Below, in pieces: positions 1 through 6,885 of a stretch of 33,159 nt of DNA. The notes beneath the pieces were generated by a model. It saw only the letters and a list, made by a program, of their open reading frames with translations. It made no database searches and had not been told where the DNA came from. Origin of the DNA: Parabacteroides distasonis (GTDB taxonomy: Bacteria; Bacteroidota; Bacteroidia; Bacteroidales; Tannerellaceae); contig NZ_SRYM01000049.1 of the NCBI RefSeq assembly GCF_004793765.1, positions 1-33,159 on the forward strand, in the 5' to 3' direction. The translations under genes and the position numbers were made by a program. Every line of letters begins with the position of its first letter. Within the stretch, counting starts at the first letter, position 1.

Positions 1-131
1 GTCTGACCGATTCAGTGATAGATTTTGAATACCGCATCCAAAAGCAGGCGGAAGCACTGGAACGTGCAAGGCTGTTGAACGAACAAGCCGAGCAACTAAA
101 GAAAGAAGCCGATAAGTTGGGTAAGCCATAA
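1..131 (+). CDS. C-terminal end of an unidentified protein (possibly a relaxase/mobilization protein)
   Basis: An open frame enters from the left edge (codons begin at base 3) and ends with TAA at 129-131, giving 42 residues. The tail is highly charged and helical, with heptad-like spacing of Leu and Ala (EALERARLLNEQAEQLKKEA), so it is probably a coiled coil. It is followed at once by a terminator hairpin. Such tails are common in Bacteroides relaxases and the element context fits, but the visible part has no diagnostic motif and the assignment is only a guess. Confidence 0.5.
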   Translation, partial: LTDSVIDFEYRIQKQAEALERARLLNEQAEQLKKEADKLGKP

Positions 132-139
132 ACAGAGAA

Positions 140-175
140 AGCCGGAACGGATGAAGCACATTCACCGTTTCGGCT
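140..175. terminator. Bidirectional terminator hairpin
   Basis: Arms 140-150 and 165-175 pair over 11 bp with one G-U, around a 14-nt loop, and are followed on the plus strand by GTTTTAATT. The hairpin lies between the plus-strand gene ending at 131 and the minus-strand HTH gene ending at 184, so it can serve both. Confidence 0.65.
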
Positions 176-183
176 GTTTTAAT

Positions 184-516
184 TCATTTCTTTTTCTTCG
201 TGCAGTGTTCTTTCTCGAACTGGCGTAGCGTGGTAATGCTGAACCTTTCTTTAATAAACTCTCGGACATCGGAAGCCTTGTAATACACTTTTCCGCTGAT
301 TGTGAAGTACGGCAGCACACCGATAGCCCGGTAACGTTGAAGGGTTTTGATACTTACTTTGAACAACAGACACAAATCTTGATTATCCAACAGGTTATCA
401 TCTTCGGGCAGCACCTTATCGGCGTTACGCAACACCCGTACATCTTTGCAGAGTTCTTCCAGTTTGGCATACAACTTCTGCATCCATTCGCCAAATTCAT
501 CATTTTCTATATACAT
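184..516 (-). CDS. Helix-turn-helix (excisionase-like) DNA-binding protein
   Basis: A 110-residue protein. The N-terminal third is acidic and helical (EFGEWMQKLYAKLEELCKDV). Residues about 43-95 match the MerR/excisionase-type winged HTH of the HTH_17 family: LLDNQDLCLLFKVSIKTLQR, then the typical RYRAIGVLPYFTISGKVYY strand-turn and an ASDVREFI helix. Proteins of this kind are encoded in most Bacteroides integrative elements and act in excision or as local regulators. It is the last minus-strand gene before the terminator at 140-175, and 121 bp separate it from the RteC-like gene. The family call is firm; the specific role in excision is inferred from context. Confidence 0.85.
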   Translation of the reverse strand: MYIENDEFGEWMQKLYAKLEELCKDVRVLRNADKVLPEDDNLLDNQDLCLLFKVSIKTLQRYRAIGVLPYFTISGKVYYKASDVREFIKERFSITTLRQFEKEHCTKKKK

Positions 517-637
517 AATTGCTTCATATTTCAGATTATACCTTTTGTGAATTGATGAAGCAAAATTCAGAAAAAGAATGCAAAAAAATTACGGGGGCGC
601 ACATGGAATCCATTATAAATAAATCATAAAGCACTGA

Positions 638-1250
638 TTATCTATATCCTTTTTTGTCATGTTCCTTTCGGATAAGGTCTGCCAGTCCATTAAGAAATTC
701 TGTGAGTTTGCCCGGCTTTCGTTTTATCACGTCCTCATGCTTTTGGTGACAGTCGCTTATCTTGATGTTAAACAACCATTCAAAACCTTTGGATAAATCT
801 ACCAAATAGGCAGGTTTGCCGTTCTGATAAACAATGTCTTTGGAGAGGAACAGACCGCTTACCATTTCCATGATGTTGATAAGGGCTGTTTTGTCAGCGA
901 GATAGAGAGGGGAAAGGCTTTGTTTTTCAATCCGCTGTTTGAGTTGTTCCGGGTATTTGATGCGCCATTCAATAAGGCGTATTTCTGTGTTTAAAAGTCC
1001 TATCGCTTCATCAATTAGATGCAAATAGGGCATTTTTTTCTTGCTCAAACCGTACACGGTATGACTTAAGACGATATAAACCAAAAGAAAAATAGCGGAG
1101 TAATACACTATAATCTTGCTCGTTAATACTGAAATTGGCTACATGGATAGCTAATTCTTCAACAGCTTTTGTTAGTTCAGATGCGGAAACTTTGCGCTGT
1201 GAGTATTCCGATAGTAATCGAAAAAAACTCTGTTGTAATAATGCTTTCAT
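638..1250 (-). pseudogene. RteC-like element regulator, frameshifted
   Basis: Two overlapping frames read as one protein of about 203 residues. Frame A (1250 down to about 1040) begins MKALLQQSFFRLLSEYSQRK and runs to YRVRFEQEK. Frame B continues KKMPYLHLIDEAIGLLNTEI and ends near 638. They join at a run of seven A on the coding strand (T at 1033-1039); six A would give one open frame, and frame A stops right after the run. The C-terminal part, with ADKTALINIMEMVSGLF, DLSKGFEWLFNI, then KRKPGKLTEFLNGL, follows the pattern of the RteC C-terminal domain, a regulator of CTnDOT-type excision and transfer. RteC proteins are about 210 residues, matching the joined length. It could be a true loss, a programmed +1 slip at the A run or a base-call error. 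Confidence 0.7.
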
Positions 1251-1290
1251 CTATTAATATTTTTAATTTCATAATTAGTTAGTTCGTCTT

Positions 1291-1911
1291 TTATAGAATT
1301 TTACTTATATCATTGGGTGTCTTAAAATAATAGTCGGCACGTATAGGATTAGATACATTATTGCTCCATAAAACCAATCCGGAATCAACACCGGCATTGT
1401 TAGCACATTGAATATCATAAATACTATCACCAATATAGAGAGCGTTTTCGGGGCTTACATGGGCTTTAGCCAAATATGCTACTAAGGGTGCTGCTTGGGG
1501 CTTATGTTCATCAGTATCATCGGCACATACAATTGTGGAAAAATAGTCCGCTAACCCTAATGGCTCAAAATCAGAATAATATTCTTGATATGTTTTGGAG
1601 GTTACAATGCCTAAAATATAGCCTCTTGATAAAAGGGATTGCAAGCATTCTTTGATACCTTGAAAAGGTTGAATAGTGTGCTGGAGCAATTTCATATTCC
1701 TATCCCATCGTTTCAATGCATCTTCTATGTCGAGTACTTTGAGTAATTCCAACGCATTTCTTCCGGTAATGCCTAAAGCAAATTTCAGACTTTCATATTG
1801 AGGTGCGCGTCCTGTTATTTCTGTAATTGTTTTTATTAAAGAGTTGATGACTGCATATTCCGTATCTATCAATGTACCGTCTATGTCGAATACGATATGT
1901 TTATATTTCAT
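1291..1911 (-). CDS. HAD-superfamily phosphatase (phosphoglycolate phosphatase-like)
   Basis: A 206-residue cytosolic protein with all four HAD motifs in order. Motif I is DIDGTLID (nucleophile and acid/base Asp at about 9 and 11), motif II is the TSK near residue 104, motif III is the Lys of EHKPQAAP near 137, and motif IV is GDSIYD near 162. The helical cap between motifs I and II is the alpha-helical type found in phosphoglycolate phosphatase and beta-phosphoglucomutase relatives (subfamily I). The natural substrate cannot be read from sequence. Its start lies 12 bp behind the stop of the NUDIX gene, so the two are very likely cotranscribed, which suggests a joint nucleotide or sugar-phosphate clean-up role as element cargo. 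Confidence 0.88.
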   Translation of the reverse strand: MKYKHIVFDIDGTLIDTEYAVINSLIKTITEITGRAPQYESLKFALGITGRNALELLKVLDIEDALKRWDRNMKLLQHTIQPFQGIKECLQSLLSRGYILGIVTSKTYQEYYSDFEPLGLADYFSTIVCADDTDEHKPQAAPLVAYLAKAHVSPENALYIGDSIYDIQCANNAGVDSGLVLWSNNVSNPIRADYYFKTPNDISKIL

Positions 1912-1923
1912 GTGTTTGATTTA

Positions 1924-2550
1924 TTAGTCAAATAATACTTGCCAGTTTCTATCGTAGTAAGCTGAAAAGCACATTTTAATTTGTTCTTCGTTATTTTTCT
2001 CTTTTGCAAGAATAGGTAATTCTTCCAATCCGAAATAGGCACTCTCATCCGTTTCAATATTGGGTCGGAAATATCCGCTTTCAATCTCACAAAGAACAAA
2101 AATTTTACAAACATTGTAGGCATAGGGGGGAATATTATGCAAATTTCTATCTTGTATAGCTATTATCCGGATAGCTTTTACATTTAATCCTGCTTCTTCT
2201 TTTACTTCTTTTTCTGTATTAGTCTTGATACTCTGATTTATATCGACCCAACCACCGGGCAAAGACCAAGTTCCATTTTTCTCTTTCACAAGCAGTATTT
2301 TATCATCTTTGAATATAGCAGCTCGTGTATCTAATTTAGGAGTTTGAAATCCAGTTTCATTGCAAAACAGATTCTTTACTTTTTCTATGGGTATTTCACT
2401 TTGCAGACTAAGCATTTCTGCTGCAATTTCTCTAATGCGTTCAAAGCGTTCTATATCAAATACATCTTTGGAGTATGTCAATCCCCCTTGGGCAATGAAT
2501 TGTAGTTCTTTTGCCCATTCAAGCCATTGTGGTTGTACTATTTTATTCAT
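1924..2550 (-). CDS. NUDIX hydrolase with N-terminal NUDIX_N_2-type domain
   Basis: 208 residues. Residues about 8-65 form the helical N-terminal domain seen in hydrolases of nucleoside diphosphates linked to another moiety (WAKELQFIAQGGLTYSKDVF). The NUDIX box follows near 105-130: LPGGWVDINQS then KEVKEEAGLNV, which fits GX5EX7REUXEEXGU except that the usual REU Arg is Lys (KEV). The Mg-binding Glu pair (EEAG) is present. It is a full-length homologue of the chromosomal NUDIX protein at 25781-26407 in this same window. HAD lies 12 bp downstream. Hydrolysis of an ADP-sugar or similar compound is expected from the family; the substrate is unknown. Confidence 0.9.
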   Translation of the reverse strand: MNKIVQPQWLEWAKELQFIAQGGLTYSKDVFDIERFERIREIAAEMLSLQSEIPIEKVKNLFCNETGFQTPKLDTRAAIFKDDKILLVKEKNGTWSLPGGWVDINQSIKTNTEKEVKEEAGLNVKAIRIIAIQDRNLHNIPPYAYNVCKIFVLCEIESGYFRPNIETDESAYFGLEELPILAKEKNNEEQIKMCFSAYYDRNWQVLFD

Positions 2551-2582
2551 ATAGTGAATGTTAGTATCGTTATATTGATTTA

Positions 2583-2590
2583 CAAAGGTA
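2583..2590 (-). promoter_or_regulatory. -7 box of the NUDIX-HAD transcript
   Basis: Minus-strand TACCTTTG matches the Bacteroidetes -7 consensus TAnnTTTG and lies 33-40 bp upstream of the NUDIX start, in the gap after the Crp-like gene. No clear -33 TTTG is visible at the right distance. Confidence 0.55.
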
Positions 2591-2630
2591 TGGAAAATGA
2601 AATTCTTTATTTTTGTCCTATGTTAAAAAA

Positions 2631-3200
2631 TCATCGGCTTGACCGGATTCTGCTAAGAGAAGGTTGTGTTATTCCTAAAAAAGAGGCAATATGTCCTAAA
2701 GTCACTCGGTGGAAAATGCTGGGATATTCTTTTATCAACTTTTCATAACGTTCTTGGGCAGACAAGTTCAGCCGGGAAATATGAATGTCCTGTAAAAGTA
2801 GAAAATTTTCTTGCTGTAACACTCTCATCCAATTGGCAATGTCAATACGGGATTTATATAAATCATTCAACTTGTCTATAGAAATGGAGTAGGTTAAAGT
2901 TTCTTCTAAGGTTTCTACATATTCAAATCCTGCTTTGTGTCGATATAAATCCCATGAACCACAAGTCGCATCGCCTTCCATAGAAAACCATGTTGTTATT
3001 TCTTTTCCATTATGCAGGATATATGAACGTGTTATTCCTTTTTCTATGAAATAGACTTGATTGTCAAAGTGTCCAGCTTGTATAATGATAGTTTTAGCGG
3101 GGAAGGTTTGTCGTTTGAAACAACACTTTAATAGGTTCAATGAATTATCCGAGACAGGATAGTATTCTTTTATTTTTCTTATTATATTATCCATTATCAA
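2631..3200 (-). CDS. Crp/Fnr-family transcriptional regulator
   Basis: 189 residues. An N-terminal cyclic-nucleotide-binding beta roll spans about residues 20-115 (AKTIIIQAGHFDNQVYFIEK, then GKEITTWFSMEGD). A linker helix follows, and the C-terminal winged helix ends in GHIASFLGITQPSLSRIRSS, the usual recognition helix of Bacteroidetes Crp-like proteins. The beta roll lacks the canonical cAMP phosphate-binding RxS, so the ligand is unlikely to be cAMP. No N-terminal Fe-S cysteine cluster of the FNR type is seen. Translation may begin at 3200 or at the second Met at 3194. It precedes the NUDIX-HAD pair, 80 bp away, and may regulate it. Confidence 0.88.
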   Translation of the reverse strand: MIMDNIIRKIKEYYPVSDNSLNLLKCCFKRQTFPAKTIIIQAGHFDNQVYFIEKGITRSYILHNGKEITTWFSMEGDATCGSWDLYRHKAGFEYVETLEETLTYSISIDKLNDLYKSRIDIANWMRVLQQENFLLLQDIHISRLNLSAQERYEKLIKEYPSIFHRVTLGHIASFLGITQPSLSRIRSSR

Positions 3201-3223
3201 TGTTTTTGCTCTTTCTACAAAAA

Positions 3224-3231
3224 TAATAAAA
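3224..3231 (-). promoter_or_regulatory. -7 box of the Crp-like gene
   Basis: Minus-strand TATTTTTG matches TAnnTTTG and ends about 24 bp before the start codon. The -33 element is not obvious. Confidence 0.45.
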
Positions 3232-3420
3232 CAGAAAGGGATAATATTGTTGCATTCATAGTTTAAAAAGGAATTTGACTATTTTTAGCAAGGTGGGATG
3301 AAAAGAGAACCACGATGTGGATATGTGATATAGGCAAAAGAAATAGGTGGTGCTAAACTACGTTTAGTTTATCCCTTTGTCTATATAGCCAAAACGAACT
3401 AAACCAATTTTTATTGACAG

Positions 3421-3481
3421 CTAGAAACGATACTGGCGAAAAAAGAAATAGTATTACCTTTTTCGCCAGTATCGTTTTTAG
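3421..3481. repeat. Long inverted repeat in the 307-bp gap between the DUF1016 and Crp-like genes
   Basis: Arms 3421-3443 and 3459-3481 are 23 bp each with one mismatch, around a 15-nt loop. The core pairs CGATACTGGCG with CGCCAGTATCG and is flanked by A5/T5 runs, so either strand ends the stem in a U-rich arm. It most simply acts as the terminator of the DUF1016 gene, but its length is greater than usual. The rest of the gap (3232-3420) holds a short palindrome, CTAAAC-TAC-GTTTAG at about 3353-3367, and no recognisable gene. Confidence 0.7.
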
Positions 3482-3507
3482 CAATCTTTTTCAGTCTTGA
3501 TTTATCC

Positions 3508-4647
3508 TTAATAGTTTGAGGAAGAAATGAACTCTTTTATTTCTTCCTCGGTTGGAAGTTCTATCATGTACTTCTGTACAAAGATATTCGGGTCTAATCC
3601 GGCAGTGGCATATTTAACTAATGTATCTCCCTTTTCGGTGCAGAGCAAAATGCCGATAGGCGGATTATCATCCGACTGCATCACTTCTGCTTTAAAGTAG
3701 TTGAGGTACATATTTAACTGTGAAGCATATTCATGGCGGAACTTGTCTATCTTTAATTCCACAATAACATGGCATTTCAAAATACGGTGATAGAACACAA
3801 GGTCAGTAAAGAAATAATCTTCATCAATCAAGATACGTTTTTGCCGAGCTTCAAAGCAGAAGCCATGTCCCATTTCTAACAGGAAGCGTTGCAGATTGTC
3901 AAGAATGGATTGCTCCAAATCGTTTTCTGTCACTAATGCACGTTCATTCAACCCTAAGAATTCCAAAGTAACAGGGGTATTGATTACATCTTTGGGCTGT
4001 AATAAGGTTGCTTGTTGTTGGACTAAAGCGGAGAGTGCTTCTTTGTTTTTGGATAGTCCGCTACGTTCGTAATATAAAGACGCTATTTGCCGCTCTAACT
4101 CTTTTACAGACCAGCATCCACGAATAGTTTCCATTTCATAGAAAGCACGTTTTATCGGGTTCTCAATTCCTGATATAGTATTTAAATGGGTGGAAGATAA
4201 TCTGTTGAATAATCTATCAGCTGGAATCATCCATGTTTCGGTTTGTGGGTATTTTGTTGATAGCTTCCAAACGCCATTTTCAGATCCGGCGGTCACCAAC
4301 CGCCGGATTGGTTCAGTGAATTCGGCGGTCAATGACTGCCGAATTTGTATTTGTGATGCAATATATTGTGTGACAGACTCTTTTAGCTGTGGATAAACAA
4401 GGTACAGTCGTCTAAATTCCCTGAATCTACGTTCATTCAGACCTTTTGTTTTCAGTCGTTGCTCCAGCTTCTTCAACAGTTGTTCACCGTATGCGGCACG
4501 GTCTTCTCCGTTCTGCTCAAATTCCACGATATAGCACCCCATAAGCCAGTTACGGGAAGTAAGGGCAAGGTTTACAGCGTGTGCGGCTTGTGCCTGCAAC
4601 GTGTTCTGTATCGTGCTGATATGTTTTACTAATGCTTCAAAGTTCAT
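3508..4647 (-). CDS. DUF1016/YhcG-family PDDEXK nuclease
   Basis: 379 residues. The N-terminal half (about 10-200) is the helical DUF1016_N region, seen in SRNWLMGCYIVEFEQNGEDRA and YGEQLLKKLEQRL. The C-terminal half (about 225-360) is the PDDEXK-like DUF1016 domain with the active-site series DEDYFFTDLVFYH followed by VIVELK, giving the Asp and Glu-x-Lys pair. Catalytic residues appear intact. Members occur on mobile elements and next to restriction systems; some bind DNA or affect recombination, and the role here is unknown. It lies 25 bp downstream of the integrase stop on the same strand but has its own -7 box. Function as a nuclease is a family-based inference. Confidence 0.9.
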   Translation of the reverse strand: MNFEALVKHISTIQNTLQAQAAHAVNLALTSRNWLMGCYIVEFEQNGEDRAAYGEQLLKKLEQRLKTKGLNERRFREFRRLYLVYPQLKESVTQYIASQIQIRQSLTAEFTEPIRRLVTAGSENGVWKLSTKYPQTETWMIPADRLFNRLSSTHLNTISGIENPIKRAFYEMETIRGCWSVKELERQIASLYYERSGLSKNKEALSALVQQQATLLQPKDVINTPVTLEFLGLNERALVTENDLEQSILDNLQRFLLEMGHGFCFEARQKRILIDEDYFFTDLVFYHRILKCHVIVELKIDKFRHEYASQLNMYLNYFKAEVMQSDDNPPIGILLCTEKGDTLVKYATAGLDPNIFVQKYMIELPTEEEIKEFISSSNY

Positions 4648-4652
4648 AGTTA

Positions 4653-4660
4653 CAAAGATA
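4653..4660 (-). promoter_or_regulatory. -7 box almost abutting the DUF1016 start
   Basis: Minus-strand TATCTTTG fits TAnnTTTG. It ends only 5 bp before the ATG at 4647, so a transcript started from it would be leaderless or nearly so. It lies just beyond the integrase stop codon. Confidence 0.5.
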
Positions 4661-4672
4661 AGTCTTTTATGG

Positions 4673-5896
4673 TTAAAACTTTAGTTCGGGCAAACTGTTT
4701 ATTGCTTCCTCTTTTAATTTATCCACCGCACGGGTGTATTTTTCTGTATGTTTCAATCCGCTATGTCCTAAAAGGCTGGCTACGGTTTTTATATTTGCCC
4801 CATTGTTCAGAATGTTCACGGCAAACGAGTGCCGGGCACAATGCCAGCTTATATGTTTGTCTATCCCGGCTCTCTTTACCCAACGCTTTACTGATTTACA
4901 GCAGCTTTCGTAAGTAGGCAAATCGAATATCAAACAGTTTTTGTCTGCCGGGGCTTCGCCAATGATAGACAATAGACCGTCATTCAGAGGAATAACCACA
5001 CCGCTACTGGCTGAATGTCCCTTTGTTTTGCTTTGCTCAAACTTCAATAACCGATTACCATAATCCACATTCTTATAGGTCAGGTCTTTTACATCACAGA
5101 AGCGCAGACCGCAGTATAGGCAGAAGATAAAAGCCCGTCTGACATTCGGGTTCTCGTTGTCATAATGGCAAGCCGCCAGCTTTTGTATTTCTTCGGGAGA
5201 AAGAACATCTTTCCGAAGCATTTGGCTATCCACTTTGCAGGTAACACTTTTGCATGGGTCTTTCAACATTACATCGTGGTCAATCGCATATCGAATAACT
5301 TTCTTAAAACGCTGGTAAATGCTTTTAGCTCCCTCACCCACACTTCGGGATTGCAAATAGGCTACAAACTGCTCCATCATTTCTTTGGTAATAAGTTCCG
5401 GTTTGATACTAAACTCATTCATGGGGTATTGCTCTTTTAAGAAGTCCTTAAAACGGCTAAGCGCAATTTGTACCATGCGAATATCTTTCTTGGTATAACT
5501 GTTGATATAGGCTTGGAAATAGTCTAAGAAATTGACCGTTCTATCTTTTTTTAACCGATAGCCCAACATACTTTCTTTAAATTCCTGCTCACGCTCTGCA
5601 CGTATCTTTGTAGCAAGTTCCAACGTTTCTTTGTTCTGCTGACGTTCCGCAGGGGTACGGGGCTTATCTATCAGATACAGACTAAGGTTTTCTTTTCGCC
5701 TGTTGTGCTTTACTGCAAACTTGGGCTTGCCTTGCATCTTTCCACTATCATAGTACACTTGATTGCCGTTTTCATCTAATACGGGCTTTTCCTCTCTACC
5801 TAAATAATACTCTAAGTAAAGGCTAATTCTACCATCCGAGAGCTTATTTTGCTCTAACTTGGGGTTTTCTTTCGTTTTATTTTCTAACTTTGCCAT
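4673..5896 (-). CDS. Tyrosine recombinase/integrase of the element
   Basis: 407 residues. An N-terminal arm-binding domain (about 1-110; RISLYLEYYLG, YYDSGKMQGKPKFAVKHNRRKENLSLYL is the Bacteroidetes Arm-DNA-bind type) is followed by a SAM-like core-binding domain (about 115-215). The catalytic domain then carries all conserved residues: the first Arg in YCGLRFCDV, Lys in SKTKG, H-x-x-R in WHCARHSFA, His in LLGHSGL and the Tyr nucleophile in HTEKYTRAV near 385. It has the first catalytic Arg that IntDOT itself lacks, so it is not a plain IntDOT copy. The gene points inward from the right edge, beside the junction with the M48 gene, as expected for an element-end integrase. Confidence 0.96.
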   Translation of the reverse strand: MAKLENKTKENPKLEQNKLSDGRISLYLEYYLGREEKPVLDENGNQVYYDSGKMQGKPKFAVKHNRRKENLSLYLIDKPRTPAERQQNKETLELATKIRAEREQEFKESMLGYRLKKDRTVNFLDYFQAYINSYTKKDIRMVQIALSRFKDFLKEQYPMNEFSIKPELITKEMMEQFVAYLQSRSVGEGAKSIYQRFKKVIRYAIDHDVMLKDPCKSVTCKVDSQMLRKDVLSPEEIQKLAACHYDNENPNVRRAFIFCLYCGLRFCDVKDLTYKNVDYGNRLLKFEQSKTKGHSASSGVVIPLNDGLLSIIGEAPADKNCLIFDLPTYESCCKSVKRWVKRAGIDKHISWHCARHSFAVNILNNGANIKTVASLLGHSGLKHTEKYTRAVDKLKEEAINSLPELKF

Positions 5897-5979
5897 TGTT
5901 TAGAGGTTTTATCCCGATTTAGGTACCATAACCGGGTGATTACGCTAAATAGTTGATTTTCTTTTGTTTTCTGATATTG

Positions 5980-6009
5980 CAAAGGTACAAAAGAAAATGA
6001 TATTTCAAA
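5980..6009 (-). promoter_or_regulatory. Integrase promoter
   Basis: On the minus strand, TTTG (6006-6009) and TACCTTTG (5980-5987) are separated by 18 bp, close to the Bacteroidetes -33/-7 arrangement, and lie 84 bp upstream of the integrase start. The -33 element is overlapped by a direct repeat at 6007-6027, so binding there could control integrase expression. Confidence 0.65.
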
Positions 6010-6060
6010 GTGTACTAAAAGTGTACTGAATAACAGAAAATGGGCAAAATATGGCAAAAA
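6007..6060. repeat. Short direct repeats at the element's right end
   Basis: AAAGTGTACT occurs at 6007-6016 and again at 6018-6027, an 11-bp step or one helical turn. A second pair of near-identical 11-mers, ATGGGCAAAAT and ATGGCAAAAAT, follows at about 6039-6060. Their place between the integrase promoter and the insertion junction suits arm-type integrase or excisionase sites, but this is inferred from position and spacing only. Confidence 0.5.
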
Positions 6061-6129
6061 TGGAGAAAATAAGAAGTATGCAAGTTATTGATAATAAGGT
6101 GAATAAATTCTTTTGTTTTCCTATGATTT

Positions 6130-6147
6130 CTATGGTTTGTACCGGAT
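6130..6147. other. Probable element/chromosome junction (att site)
   Basis: The M48 reading frame is open back to a TGA at 6124-6126 and reads FLWFVPDQEVLSSS. Residues from about DQEVLSSS onward look native, whereas the preceding ones do not resemble the expected lipoprotein lead-in. The crossover should therefore lie within this interval. The matching copy at the far end of the element is outside the window, so the core sequence cannot be fixed. Confidence 0.5.
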
Positions 6148-6840
6148 CAAGAGGTGTTGTCGTCCAGCCTTACCCAGTATAACGATTATATAAAGACAGC
6201 GAAAAAATCGACGAACGCAGACAAGAACGCTATGGTAACCCGGGTCGGAAAGAGGATAGCTGCCGCTACGGAGGAGTATTTGCGGGCGAACGGGATGGCG
6301 GATGAGGTGAAAAACTTCGCATGGGAGTTTAATTTGGTGAATGATCCACAGGTGAACGCCTTCTGTATGCCGGGCGGCAAGATCGTGGTGTACGAGGGAT
6401 TGCTGCCTTTGGTTTCCTCGGACGATGAGTTGGCGGTGGTTGTCGGGCACGAGGTGGCTCATGCCGTAGCCAAGCACAGCAACGAGCGTATGAGCCAGCA
6501 ACTAATGGCCCAATATGGGGCGGCTATTTTAGGTGCGGCCGTAAGCAATAAGAGTGCGGCGGTACAGCAAGCGGCCAATACGGTATATGGCGTGGGAGCG
6601 CAGTATGGCGTAATGCTTCCTTTCTCCCGTAAGCACGAGTCGGAAGCGGATTATATGGGATTGGTATTCATGACTATGGCGGGATACAATCCGGACGTGG
6701 CGGTCAACTTCTGGCAAAAGATGTCTGCCGGAAAGAGTGGCTCTACGCCGGAATTTATGAGTACGCACCCCAGTGATGCCACTCGTATAGCGGAAATCCA
6801 AAAAGTCTTACCCGCAATCAAAACCAAATACAAAAAGTAG
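6145..6840 (+). pseudogene. M48-family metallopeptidase, 5' end removed by element insertion
   Basis: About 230 residues of an M48 (Ste24/BepA/LoiP-like) zinc protease. The active-site helix GHEVAHAVAKHSNERM supplies HExxH near residue 97, and the third ligand is the Glu in HESEADYMGL near 165. The protein normally starts with a lipoprotein signal followed by a GxRKQL-type segment; these are missing, and the frame begins inside the mature part at DQEVLSSSLTQYNDY. A GTG at 6154 is the first possible start but has no ribosome-binding site, and the product would stay cytosolic. The gene is therefore probably inactive while the element is present and could be restored by excision. The 3' end is complete (TAG at 6838). 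Confidence 0.8.
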
Positions 6841-6885
6841 TTGACGGTTGACAATTGACAGTTATTTTACCACTTGTCTCAATTT

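Larger units (their letters stand above)
1..6140. mobile_element. One end of an integrated mobilizable/conjugative element
   Basis: The stretch carries an integrase reading inward from its right edge, an excisionase-like HTH protein, an RteC-like gene and cargo genes. Its base composition is visibly more AT-rich than the chromosome that starts near 6145. The right edge is placed at about 6130-6147, because there an M48 peptidase reading frame resumes mid-protein without its signal peptide. The left edge is outside the window. RteC-like and HTH genes next to a tyrosine integrase are the usual accessory set of Bacteroides conjugative or mobilizable transposons; which class this is cannot be told without the transfer genes to the left. 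Confidence 0.82.

Noticed and set aside
6840-6885. Repeated TTGAC motifs after the M48 gene
   Set aside because: The motif repeats only loosely over about 25 bp, with no further structure; it looks like low-complexity intergenic sequence.
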